A stretch of DNA of 27,302 nucleotides from Pyrobaculum sp. Lineage in GTDB: Archaea > Thermoproteota > Thermoprotei > Thermoproteales > Thermoproteaceae. Shown here in pieces: positions 13,133-20,989 of this stretch (position 1 is its first letter; every line of letters begins with the position of its first letter). The position numbers and the translations under genes are program-made. Under the pieces are notes generated by a model. It was not told where the DNA came from. It saw only the letters and a program-made list of their open reading frames with translations, and did not search any database. Location of the stretch: NCBI GenBank assembly GCA_022759345.1, contig JAEMPK010000009.1, positions 1 through 27,302 on the forward strand. The letters run 5' to 3'.

Positions 13133-14494
13133 ATGTCCGAGCGATTTGACGTAGTGGTGGCGGGTGCCGGCACGGCAGGCGCATATGTCTCCTACCTCCT
13201 CGCCAAGGCAGGATTCAAAGTGGCGCTTCTCGAGTCTAAAAGCGGCAACGACATTGGAGTCAAGACATGTGGAGACGGCCTAGGTCAACACCACGTCGAG
13301 AGGCTTTCCCGGCACCTCACCCCTAATCCTAAGGTCTTCCAGAATAAAATAGAAGGTGTGGAGTTGATAAGTCCTGACGAGAGGACGCGGCTGATAATCA
13401 AGGGCGAGGGCTATGTGCTTGATAGATTCATGTGGGGTAAGTGGCTTGTTGAGGAGGCGGTAAACGCGGGCGCCACGTTGTACGAAGGACACACGGCTAC
13501 GGCACCTCTTCTGGAGAATGGAGCCGTGGTGGGGGTCAAGGCAGTGGAGAGACGAAGCGGTACGGCGAAGGAGTTCAGAGCTAAGGTAGCGATAGATGCG
13601 TCTGGCTCGGCCGCGGTGCTGAGGACGAAGTTAATCGGGTGGCCGATCTCGGAGCCGTTGCATCCAGAGGACGTCTCTCACGCCTACAGAGAGATTGTGT
13701 ATGTAGAAGAGCCCCTTGAGAACCCTCAGTACATTAGGATATACCTAGACATGGTGGTGGCGCCTGGCGGCTACTGGTGGATCTTTCCCCGTAGCTCTAC
13801 TTTGCTCAACGTGGGGCTCGGCATATGGGGCGTGTTGAAACAAAACCCGCGGACGAACTACGAGAAGTACATCCTCCCGCGGCTTAAGATAAGAAGTAAA
13901 TACCACATAGGCGGCGGCTTCATCCCAACCAGGAGACCTCTCAAGACGCTTGTAGGCAACGGCATCGTGGCGCTTGGAGATGCGGCAGCCGCCGTGAACC
14001 CCATCCACGGGGGCGGGATCGGGCAGGCATTGCTCACTGCGGAGCTCTCCTCTAAGGTCATCGCCAAGGCGTTTGAGAGAGGGGACTTCTCAGAGAACGT
14101 GCTGTGGGAGTACAACCTGCTCTACATGAAGGAGTGGGGCTACAGACAGGCCCAGCTAGACGTGCTTCGGCTGATGCTCCAGACTCTAGACAACGACGAC
14201 CTCAACTTCGGCCTGTCTCGTAAAATCCTTACGGAAGACGAGATATACCACCTGGCCGCCAAGGGCACAAACATCTCGCTAATAGACAAGTTCAGAGTGA
14301 TGATGCAGTTCATAGGGCGGCCAGCTTTGTTGCGGAAGCTCAGCACCTCGATTCAATACGCCAAAGAAATCGGCGACCTATACCTCGCATATCCCACAGA
14401 CAGAAGTAACTTAGAACGGTGGCATGCTCAAGTTGTGGCCAAGTACAACGAGTACAGAGAGAAGATCGGGCTCGGCCCTCTGCCGACGGCCTAG
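13133..14494 (+). CDS. Geranylgeranyl reductase family flavoprotein
   Basis: A 453-residue FAD enzyme that saturates the isoprenoid chains of archaeal lipids (digeranylgeranylglycerophospholipid reductase or a relative). The N-terminal dinucleotide fold has GAGTAG (G11, G13, G16), followed by VKTCGDGLG with a cysteine in the usual active-site region. The family fingerprint Y-x-W-x-F-P-x(7-8)-G-x-G is present from Y214 (YWWIFP, then G228 and G230). The second FAD motif VALGDAAAAVNPIHGGGIGQAL is also complete. Archaea often carry several paralogues with different substrates, and which one this is cannot be told from sequence. A class II aldolase starts four bases after the stop, so the two share a transcript. 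Confidence 0.92.
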   Translation: MSERFDVVVAGAGTAGAYVSYLLAKAGFKVALLESKSGNDIGVKTCGDGLGQHHVERLSRHLTPNPKVFQNKIEGVELISPDERTRLIIKGEGYVLDRFMWGKWLVEEAVNAGATLYEGHTATAPLLENGAVVGVKAVERRSGTAKEFRAKVAIDASGSAAVLRTKLIGWPISEPLHPEDVSHAYREIVYVEEPLENPQYIRIYLDMVVAPGGYWWIFPRSSTLLNVGLGIWGVLKQNPRTNYEKYILPRLKIRSKYHIGGGFIPTRRPLKTLVGNGIVALGDAAAAVNPIHGGGIGQALLTAELSSKVIAKAFERGDFSENVLWEYNLLYMKEWGYRQAQLDVLRLMLQTLDNDDLNFGLSRKILTEDEIYHLAAKGTNISLIDKFRVMMQFIGRPALLRKLSTSIQYAKEIGDLYLAYPTDRSNLERWHAQVVAKYNEYREKIGLGPLPTA

Positions 14495-14498
14495 TTCC

Positions 14499-15065
14499 AT
14501 GTCTATAGAACAGGAGTTTTTGAAATACGTCTATTTGCTATACCACAGGGGGCACCTCACCCTGCTCTCCGGCAACGTCTCGATGCGGGTCGGCGACGAG
14601 GTCTTAATCACGCCGACCAGCCGCCCTAAGCCCTTTCTTACGCCGGAGGAACTCGTGTGGATAGACCTCGACGGCAGAGTGCTACGCGGCTCTCTGAAGC
14701 CTACCAGCGAATGGCGTATGCATGTAGCTATCTACAGAAGGAGGCCGGACGTCGGCGCTGTGGTGCATACACACGACGTGTTGCCCACTGTGATGGCCGA
14801 GAGGATCGACACCTCCATACTCTCAGAGGCCGAGGCGTACCTAGGCTCTGAAATAGCCGTCGTGCCTTACATAAGGCCAGGTACAGCTGAGCTCGCCGAG
14901 GCCGTCGCCGAGGCGCTTGAGAGGAATAATGTGGCAATCCTTAAGCGACACGGACTCGTCGCAGTTGGTAAAGACTTGGCAGAAGCAGTAAACAGAATAG
15001 AAGTAGTCCAAGACTTAGCAATGGCGACGTTATACGCTACAGTGCTTTCAACCTTAGCTAGGTAG
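14499..15065 (+). CDS. Class II aldolase/adducin family protein
   Basis: A 188-residue zinc aldolase of the fuculose-1-phosphate aldolase/ribulose-5-phosphate epimerase group. It has the zinc histidines H90, H92 (VVHTHD) and H151 (KRHG), the catalytic glutamate E71 (TSEWRMH), and the phosphate-binding region SGNVSMR (24-30) and TPTSRP (38-43). The frame is open further upstream inside the reductase gene, but ATG 14499 is taken as the start because MSIEQEFLKYVYLLYHRG matches the family. Such enzymes make or split hydroxyaldehydes. A relative in methanogens makes lactaldehyde, and whether that applies here is unknown. It follows geranylgeranyl reductase by four bases and precedes the riboflavin kinase gene after 169 bases. 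Confidence 0.87.
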   Translation: MSIEQEFLKYVYLLYHRGHLTLLSGNVSMRVGDEVLITPTSRPKPFLTPEELVWIDLDGRVLRGSLKPTSEWRMHVAIYRRRPDVGAVVHTHDVLPTVMAERIDTSILSEAEAYLGSEIAVVPYIRPGTAELAEAVAEALERNNVAILKRHGLVAVGKDLAEAVNRIEVVQDLAMATLYATVLSTLAR

Positions 15066-15207
15066 TACTAAGCGTCTCAACGACCTTTTACCCCTAGTCC
15101 TCTTAAAGAGCGCAGAGACTTTTGTCCACATCGGCATCTCACGTCCAGCGTCAATCACGGCCGCAGTGAGCACGCATGCCGTGGATAGACGACGGCCGAA
15201 ACTTCTG

Positions 15208-15215
15208 TTATAAAA
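15208..15215 (+). promoter_or_regulatory. TATA element for riboflavin kinase-herA operon
   Basis: The string ttataaaa is centred about 24 bases before the GTG at 15235. It is the main promoter signal in the 169-base gap 15066-15234. In that gap I otherwise see no gene, stable hairpin or RNA motif that I can support. Confidence 0.5.
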
Positions 15216-15234
15216 GGGTGTTGATTTAAGCGGT

Positions 15235-15867
15235 GTGAATTGTATAGATCGTCGATTGGTGGGGGACCTAGTGGCGCTCTCCAGGGTGGAGGGGCTCCCC
15301 GTTGCCGAGGCGGCAGCTAGGCTCTGCATGACACGACAGGGGCTTTACAAAATTCTGAAGACTTTAAGAGAGAAGGGGTACGTGGAGGAAGGCCCTGTGG
15401 TTAAGCTAAGCCAGAGGGGGAGAGACGTCCTCAGCGCAGTGCTTAAGGATTTACTCTCTTATTTCAACATAGCTTCTATGAAACTAAGCGGGGTCGTGGT
15501 CAGCGGACTTGGCGAAGGTGCGTTTTATATATCGCTTGAGGGCTATAGGCGCGCAATAGAGGAGGCTCTAGGATTCACGCCTTATCCAGGCACGCTTAAC
15601 GTAAAACTTGAGCGCCAGTCGTTGCCGTACAGGAGGTATCTAGACAGTCTGCCCGGCATCTTGATACCCGGGTTCTCTAATGGTATAAGAACCTATGGGG
15701 CGGTAAAGGCCTTTAGGGCTCGGATAAGAGGCGTCGAGGGCGCGGTGGTGATGCCAGAACGGACGCATCATCCTACCGACGTGATAGAGGTGGTGGCGCC
15801 CGTCAAACTACGAGATGTCCTCGGCCTAAAAGATGGCGACAGAATAGAGATAGAGATTTATCTTTGA
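15235..15867 (+). CDS. ribK: CTP-dependent riboflavin kinase with N-terminal HTH (RbkR type)
   Basis: A 210-residue two-domain protein. Residues about 1-70 form a winged helix (VAEAAARLCMTRQGLYKILKTLREKGYV). Residues about 83-210 are the archaeal CTP-dependent riboflavin kinase, with VSGLGEGAFYISLEGY (89-104), YPGTLNVKL (117-125) and a cradle-loop end (VIEVVAPVKLRDVLGLKDGD). The kinase makes FMN using CTP. Proteins of this fused type (RbkR) have been described as bifunctional kinases and regulators of riboflavin genes. No riboflavin synthesis gene is adjacent here, so its regulatory targets would be elsewhere or itself. The GTG start has a TATA element at normal leaderless distance. Its stop overlaps the TTG of herA, coupling FMN production and a DNA-processing helicase on one mRNA. 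Confidence 0.92.
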   Translation: MNCIDRRLVGDLVALSRVEGLPVAEAAARLCMTRQGLYKILKTLREKGYVEEGPVVKLSQRGRDVLSAVLKDLLSYFNIASMKLSGVVVSGLGEGAFYISLEGYRRAIEEALGFTPYPGTLNVKLERQSLPYRRYLDSLPGILIPGFSNGIRTYGAVKAFRARIRGVEGAVVMPERTHHPTDVIEVVAPVKLRDVLGLKDGDRIEIEIYL

Positions 15868-17240
15868 AAATACGGATGGCTATGAAGGAGATAGGCATCG
15901 TGGTAAGCGGCGCCACTGTAGGCTCTATACCTGTCCAAATCTACCGCTCCGCTGAGCGTCACGCCGTAGAGGAACAACTGGTGGGCGTCGTCGATAGAGA
16001 GAACCCAGGAGAAATCGTGGTCGGTTTCCTCCGTAGAATAACTAAGTTAGAACCAGTCATAAGAGATAGGGTGAGGACCCCCTACGTGGACAAGCCCGAG
16101 ATGGTTGACTACGGCATACTTCTGCCTTACACCTCAGCAATTGTAAAGCCATACGTAACTATTAGGGATGGGAAAATAGGCGAAGTCTCCAACGTCGTGA
16201 CTCCCGGTTCCAAGGTCTTCCTCGTCGACGCCTCAATGCTGGAGAGCGCCTTCCAGGGGGACTATGCATATGTAGGTGTACACAAATACTCTGGCTGGGC
16301 TCTGCCCCTAGATGTGAGATACGTGACGCATCATGTGGGGGTTTTTGGAGCCACTGGCATGGGCAAGTCGCGTCTCGTCAGGGCGCTCATAAACGAGCTC
16401 GCGGCGAGAGGGTTTAAGGTAGTGGTGTTTGACCACACAGGTGTAGACTACGCGCCTTATTACACAGCCGTGATAAAATCAACAGAGGTCAAAATCCCGC
16501 CGAACATTCTGGCGTCCGTAATAGCAAAGATGGCTCAGCTACAGTGGCAAACCCATGGAGAATATCTAGAGATAGCTACTATGACTTATGAGGGGAAGTG
16601 GGCAAAGGAGACCTTCGTGGCTCACTTAAAGAGAACGATGAAACGACTTAACGCCCGCGACTCAACCATAGAAAAGACGGAACTCTACCTGAAGCAACTG
16701 GTGGACAGCTCGTTTTTCGAGGAACTCAACAACCGGACAAAGACGCCGCGAGATGTGCTTTCCGCAGAGGCGACGCCTATCGTTGTGGACTTGAGTTACG
16801 ACACAGATCTCTCAGTCAAACAAGCCATCATCGCCACAGTAATAGAGGCGGCGTGGGCAGAGGTTAAACGGGAGAAGACCCCCACAAGGGTGGTTTTTGT
16901 AGTGGACGAGGCACAGAACTACGCCCCTCAGACATGGACAATCTCGAAGGATGCCATAGAGACCACAGTGAGAGAAGGCCGCAAATGGGGTCTCTCGATG
17001 ATTCTAGCAAGTCAACGCATTGTAGGCGACATAGACCCCTCCATAAGGGCGAACTTAGGCACTATATTCTTCTCGAGATTGACCGCCCCCACCGACATCA
17101 GAGAGATAAGCACATACCTAGATCTAGCCGATATAAATGAAAGCGTGCTGGCGCAACTACAGCCGCGGGAATTCTTTGTGGCAGGGCTGATGAACCCCCT
17201 CAGGCGGCCTGTGTTGATTAAGACGCGGGAGGTGGTTTAA
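15864..17240 (+). CDS. herA: HerA-type DNA translocase/helicase
   Basis: A 458-residue hexameric bipolar helicase of the HerA/FtsK superfamily. It has an N-terminal HAS-barrel (about 10-125), Walker A GATGMGKS (162-169), Walker B VVFVVDEAQNYAP (about 344-356) and sensor/arginine-finger regions (REGRKWGLSMILASQR). With NurA it resects DNA ends after Mre11-Rad50 action. Partner nurA starts 22 bases downstream. No mre11 or rad50 is in the window, unlike the four-gene cluster seen in many archaea. The open frame begins with TTG at 15864 overlapping the riboflavin kinase stop. ATG 15876 or 15882 are equally plausible starts, shortening the protein by four or six residues. Confidence 0.93.
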   Translation: MKIRMAMKEIGIVVSGATVGSIPVQIYRSAERHAVEEQLVGVVDRENPGEIVVGFLRRITKLEPVIRDRVRTPYVDKPEMVDYGILLPYTSAIVKPYVTIRDGKIGEVSNVVTPGSKVFLVDASMLESAFQGDYAYVGVHKYSGWALPLDVRYVTHHVGVFGATGMGKSRLVRALINELAARGFKVVVFDHTGVDYAPYYTAVIKSTEVKIPPNILASVIAKMAQLQWQTHGEYLEIATMTYEGKWAKETFVAHLKRTMKRLNARDSTIEKTELYLKQLVDSSFFEELNNRTKTPRDVLSAEATPIVVDLSYDTDLSVKQAIIATVIEAAWAEVKREKTPTRVVFVVDEAQNYAPQTWTISKDAIETTVREGRKWGLSMILASQRIVGDIDPSIRANLGTIFFSRLTAPTDIREISTYLDLADINESVLAQLQPREFFVAGLMNPLRRPVLIKTREVV

Positions 17241-17243
17241 AAA
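17236..17243 (+). promoter_or_regulatory. TATA element for nurA overlapping herA stop
   Basis: The string tttaaaaa spans the TAA stop of herA and is centred about 23 bases before the GTG at 17263. nurA can therefore be expressed separately from herA. Confidence 0.45.
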
Positions 17244-17262
17244 GAGGAGCACTCTTACATAC

Positions 17263-18429
17263 GTGGAGACCCTGGACTTCTGGATTGAGCCCGACTTGAT
17301 GATCGCCATAAGACACGAGGTTGAGAAACATGCCGAGAAGATTCGGCACATCCACAAAGTCGTTCAGGAGCTGGTCTCGTTGAGGGAGAAGGTGAGGATG
17401 ATGAAGATTGGCGCCCCGCGGAGCTTCGACGTATATGCGGTAGACTCCTCCTACGGCTCGCCCCCGCTTGAACTCGTCGGCGGGGTGTTCACAGTGGTGG
17501 CTTACGGCTACGTGGGGGTAAGCGGAGGTCAGCAAGACAAGTTTCTGACTGGCGCTTTATTTTTCAGCGACACTAAAGAAGCCGACGTCTCGCGCTTCTC
17601 CGCGTTGCTGGAGAAGCGGATGGCCACGAGGCTCCTCGAGGATAAGCTGAGGGGGAAGAAGAAGATGGACATGATCATACTAGACGGCGAAATTGCGGTG
17701 CACCCCCTCCCCTTTAACCTAGCCGTAGGAGGGGGGAAATATGAGGAGGCAAATAAGGTGGTTAACAACCTGTTGAGGGCCGCTGCGGCGAGCAAAACTA
17801 CGATAGTTGCGGTGGCTAAGAGGGTGAGGTCGCGGTACCTCTCGGTGGTAGCCGGCCGATGTCTGCCGGTCAACGACAAGATAACCGCCTCTGCCATCTT
17901 AAAGCCGGGGGAGTATTTCAGCCTAGGTAAGCTTAGAGACCTCCTGCCTAGATACGCCGTTATTCACTACGCAGACTGCGAAGGCGGCTCCGAAAAAGAG
18001 GCGGTGCTACGTTGCTACAGAGGCGAGTCGGTCAAGCTAAGCGCCAGAGGCGAAAGACTCTGTAGAAGACTGAAAGAGTTCGACGTAAACTTTGCACAGG
18101 TATTAAACTCCTCGCGGTATCCCCACCTCAAACTACTCGGCGACATCGAGGTGGTTTACTACATGCCGTATGGACACAAAACGGCGGTGAGGATAGAGCT
18201 ACTAGACCTGGGCAACCTAGGCGTCGACGCCGTGCTGTCTTACCTCGCCTCCACTGCCTCCTCAGTGACGGGATACCCCCAGATCCTAGACGCCGTAGAC
18301 CAATACGTGAGAGTGAGCCCAGACCTCGTCGAGGCCGTACTCAACGCACTCCTCTCAAAAACCCCCGGCGACCTCACGCACCTCCTCTGGCCCACAAACT
18401 TACAGAAGAGACTAGCGGGCAGGTTCTGA
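17263..18429 (+). CDS. nurA: NurA nuclease
   Basis: A 388-residue NurA-family 5'-3' nuclease that works with HerA in DNA end resection. Metal-binding aspartates of the RNase H-like fold are visible at D61 (YAVDSSYGSPPLEL) and D141 (MIILDGEIA). A helical N terminus (about 10-48) precedes the core and a helical C terminus binds HerA in known structures. The GTG start is supported by a TATA element. It follows herA by 22 bases. Its 3' end overlaps the converging radical SAM gene by 18 bases, so full-length transcripts of the two would be complementary at their ends. Confidence 0.92.
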   Translation: METLDFWIEPDLMIAIRHEVEKHAEKIRHIHKVVQELVSLREKVRMMKIGAPRSFDVYAVDSSYGSPPLELVGGVFTVVAYGYVGVSGGQQDKFLTGALFFSDTKEADVSRFSALLEKRMATRLLEDKLRGKKKMDMIILDGEIAVHPLPFNLAVGGGKYEEANKVVNNLLRAAAASKTTIVAVAKRVRSRYLSVVAGRCLPVNDKITASAILKPGEYFSLGKLRDLLPRYAVIHYADCEGGSEKEAVLRCYRGESVKLSARGERLCRRLKEFDVNFAQVLNSSRYPHLKLLGDIEVVYYMPYGHKTAVRIELLDLGNLGVDAVLSYLASTASSVTGYPQILDAVDQYVRVSPDLVEAVLNALLSKTPGDLTHLLWPTNLQKRLAGRF

Positions 18430-19479
18430 AATGGGCAGACGCGTGGCTTGTTCAAGAAATATCTTGTCGATTGGCTTAAGCCGCTTATTTATGCGGATCT
18501 TCAAACCTTCTACATATACTTCCACCGACTTGTAGCCGCGTGCCTCTAGATACTCCTCTACGTCACGGACGTCCACCTTAAGTTTTTTGACGTCGCCGCA
18601 GGGACCCCAGCGGCACAACGCACATGCCTGGCCGTGCGCAACTACATTGGCCGCGCAGGAGGCCGGCAGGACCTCGAACCCCATCTGCCTAGCGACTGCG
18701 ACGAACTTCTCCTTTGGATATCTAATAGGCGTCTGCCGTCTTTCATGTAGTTCACGTACGTAGGGGGTTACATCGACACCGAAGGCCCTCAGCCGCGCGA
18801 CTATGCCCTTTGTGACGCGCAGAGTCCCGAACACGACCCTCCTGTAGCCCAACTCCGCCGCCAGCGCCAAAAGCCGCGTAATGTCCCGGTCGGTGACTCC
18901 CGGCACGATGGGGCGGACAAAAAGCGTCACGGAGATGCCGCGCCGCATAAGCTCCGCCCCAGCTTTTAGCCTTTCAAGAGGCGGCGGGGCTTTAGGCTCC
19001 AGCTTGCCTGTGGTGTCGGTAACGCTTATCAACACGTCGAGTCCCTTCTGAACCTCGGCAAGTTCAGTAGGCGGCGGCATCTTTGTGGAGATCTGGATGG
19101 GGTTTCCTAAATGCGTGGCTATGCTCTTGACGTAGCCCAGCGCCAATTCTCTAGTTTCGGGCAGGAAAGGCTCGGTGACGGACCCCACCGCGATTAGGCT
19201 ACCCCATGGCCCCACGGCGACGTGGGGGTTTACGGCGACGGCGTAGGCCATCTGAAGAGGGGACAGCCTATACGGCCTGGCCGCGCCGGGGAACCCCATG
19301 TCGTATATGTAGCAGTATGCGCACGCCAGGGGACAGCCCACGCCTGTGTGTATAGTCAAGCCGCACGGCCGCGGCCTCCTCTTGGCGTGGGGGTCTTTTC
19401 TAGCCTCCTTCCTTTCCTCCTCGCCGAGCCTCTCCTCAAGCGACTTAATGATCCTTTGTTTGGTCCTCCACGCCTCCAT
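18412..19479 (-). CDS. SPL-like radical SAM protein with extra C-terminal cysteine cluster
   Basis: A 355-residue radical SAM enzyme. The [4Fe-4S]/AdoMet motif C-x3-C-x2-C is at C49, C53 and C56 (GVGCPLACAYCYIYD). The barrel then continues through GSVTEPFLPET, QISTKM, ISVT and VRPIVPGVTD, matching the spore photoproduct lyase-like/Rv2578c group, whose function outside spores is mostly unknown. A second cluster C275-x10-C286-x2-C289-x4-C294 (CAANVV..CALCRWGPC) may hold an auxiliary Fe-S centre. The gene is last of a four-gene minus-strand set and starts 35 bases inside the ASCH-protein gene. That long overlap is unusual, but no better start is seen before the charged N-terminal helix ends. Confidence 0.85.
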   Translation of the reverse strand: MEAWRTKQRIIKSLEERLGEEERKEARKDPHAKRRPRPCGLTIHTGVGCPLACAYCYIYDMGFPGAARPYRLSPLQMAYAVAVNPHVAVGPWGSLIAVGSVTEPFLPETRELALGYVKSIATHLGNPIQISTKMPPPTELAEVQKGLDVLISVTDTTGKLEPKAPPPLERLKAGAELMRRGISVTLFVRPIVPGVTDRDITRLLALAAELGYRRVVFGTLRVTKGIVARLRAFGVDVTPYVRELHERRQTPIRYPKEKFVAVARQMGFEVLPASCAANVVAHGQACALCRWGPCGDVKKLKVDVRDVEEYLEARGYKSVEVYVEGLKIRINKRLKPIDKIFLEQATRLPISEPAR

Positions 19480-20005
19480 ACAGCCTCTTGTACATTCTTC
19501 TCAACACCCGCCGGATTACGCCTCTCCTGTCCACATTCCCGAAGAGCTTTATAGCCGCCTTCCGCAGGCTCCCAGTCTCCACCACCGCCTTTAGTATCTC
19601 TTGCTCTCTTTTCGACAGTTTAAGCTTGTTGAGCGCCATCGCAGCTATCTCCACAGGCGTCAAGCCGCCGTAGTGAAGCTCCTCAGGAATGTCGACCTTC
19701 GTCACCTTTCCAAACTTCACGATGGTGACTACAGCGTCGTCTCTAAGACCTGGGTATCTCTTCTTTAGATAAGCCACCAGTTCTTCCCTAGACTTAAAGC
19801 CGTCCATCACTGCATCCTCTTCCGTAAGTTCTTTCACCCGTTTGTAGATTACTTGTTCGACGTCGGCTATGGCCACTATACGTCCTCTGCTGTGGATGTA
19901 GACTTTGTCTGCCACGCGGAGGACGCCGGGCCTTATGGTGGACTTCTTCCTTCCCTCAAACAAGGCCTTTACGTACTTAGACGAGAGCATTAGGTGCCTA
20001 ATCAC
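19445..20005 (-). CDS. ASCH-domain protein with C-terminal helix-turn-helix
   Basis: A 186-residue two-domain protein. Residues about 5-105 form an ASCH (PUA-like) domain (MLSSKYVKALFEGRKKSTIRPG, DKVYIHSRGRIVAIADVEQV), a fold that binds RNA or modified bases. The lysines and arginines of the GRKKSTIRPG turn fit a nucleic-acid contact surface. Residues about 127-176 are a sigma-70/LuxR-like HTH (LSKREQEILKAVVETGSLRKAAIKLFG). The GTG start at 20005 overlaps the preceding stop by four bases (GTGA). An internal ATG five codons later is also possible. Context is an operon with Fe-S glycosylase-like and radical SAM enzymes, suggesting a role in nucleic-acid modification or repair. Confidence 0.8.
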   Translation of the reverse strand: MIRHLMLSSKYVKALFEGRKKSTIRPGVLRVADKVYIHSRGRIVAIADVEQVIYKRVKELTEEDAVMDGFKSREELVAYLKKRYPGLRDDAVVTIVKFGKVTKVDIPEELHYGGLTPVEIAAMALNKLKLSKREQEILKAVVETGSLRKAAIKLFGNVDRRGVIRRVLRRMYKRLYGGVEDQTKDH

Positions 20006-20970
20006 GGCTTGAGCCTCAGCGCCGGGGTCTTTCCAAACCCCTCCACCTCGTACTCATCTGTGTCCACTGGAAATATCCTAACGCCTATTGGACGTCTTTT
20101 GGCGTGTGAAACTGCGGCGAGGTCGTAGAGCAGATGTTTCAACTTTGTCCAGTCACTTATCTTCACGGGGGCCATATCTAGGCCGGGTATGCAGACCGAC
20201 GTGTAGCTGACGAAGTGGTCTAGGTTGAGGAAGCCCTCGTAGACGAGCCGCTTCAGCTCTTCGTCCTCGGCGAGGGGTAACATCACCTCGTTGAAGCCGA
20301 CTTTCTTAACGTCCGCGGTCTCTATGGCTTGATTCAATTTATATATGGCGTGGTGAGACCCAGGCTCGCCCAGCCTAATCCCAAACAGCCTATAAAGCGC
20401 CTTTGCGACGCTTTCTTCGCCCCAGGGGGACAGCGAAGCGTCTACGCCTAAGTACTCGAGACCCAGCGTCGAGGCCACGTATCTGCCCAGCTCTTCGCCG
20501 AGTCTCAAGATGTGCGGCACGTCGTCTAAGGTCTGTAAGTCGTTGGGGTAGAGGAGCGAGACCGTGACGCCTCTTTGTGTGGTTATGGAGGCGGGGAAAT
20601 AGGGCGAATTGAATACGGCGCCGCCGAGCATCAAGGCCACGTATCTAGAGAGGTGGATCTCCCCCTTCTCGTATATGGTCTTGAGAAACTTTGTATACTC
20701 CGTCACATTTAAAAGCGAGGAGAAGGCCCCATACTGAGCCGCGTATCTGTAGACGTCGTCGGCGTCGTAGTAGAGGTGGGTTGCGGAGATGTACCTTACT
20801 CCGCGGTCTTGTAGAGCTGATATTACCTTCTCCGCCTTGTCTCGGGGCGGCGGCGAGACCGACACGCGAATGGTCGCTGGGTTTACGCTCTTTGCGGTCT
20901 GGAGGAACTTCTCCACGATGGCAAAGTCGTCGTTCCACATTAGGTGCAAAACTACTGCACGAACGCGCAT
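20002..20970 (-). CDS. DUF711-like protein
   Basis: The frame is open from 21117, but the start is set at the ATG ending at 20970. The upstream part overlaps the preceding gene and looks like shadow translation, whereas MRVRAVVLHLMWNDDF begins a normal strand-helix unit. The resulting 322-residue protein contains the blocks SPYFPAS, VSLLYPNDL, GLEYLGVDASLSPWGEESVA and GEPGSHHAIYKLNQA. These resemble DUF711/UPF0210 proteins, a family with a glycyl-radical-enzyme-like barrel and no known activity. There are very few cysteines. It starts 19 bases after the HhH gene and overlaps the ASCH gene by four bases. Confidence 0.72.
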   Translation of the reverse strand: MRVRAVVLHLMWNDDFAIVEKFLQTAKSVNPATIRVSVSPPPRDKAEKVISALQDRGVRYISATHLYYDADDVYRYAAQYGAFSSLLNVTEYTKFLKTIYEKGEIHLSRYVALMLGGAVFNSPYFPASITTQRGVTVSLLYPNDLQTLDDVPHILRLGEELGRYVASTLGLEYLGVDASLSPWGEESVAKALYRLFGIRLGEPGSHHAIYKLNQAIETADVKKVGFNEVMLPLAEDEELKRLVYEGFLNLDHFVSYTSVCIPGLDMAPVKISDWTKLKHLLYDLAAVSHAKRRPIGVRIFPVDTDEYEVEGFGKTPALRLKP

Positions 20971-20989
20971 AGCTGTTCTAACATCTATA

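Noticed and set aside
15066..15234. Short basic minus-strand frame ending near 15054 (MPMWTKVSALFKRTRGKRSL)
   Set aside because: No TATA element at the right distance and no recognisable family, and the longer version overlaps the riboflavin kinase gene. Not supported as a gene.
17390..17410. gatgatga resembling a C box of a C/D guide RNA
   Set aside because: It lies inside nurA coding sequence, with no D or D' box at proper distance. Other tgatga sites in the window fail in the same way.
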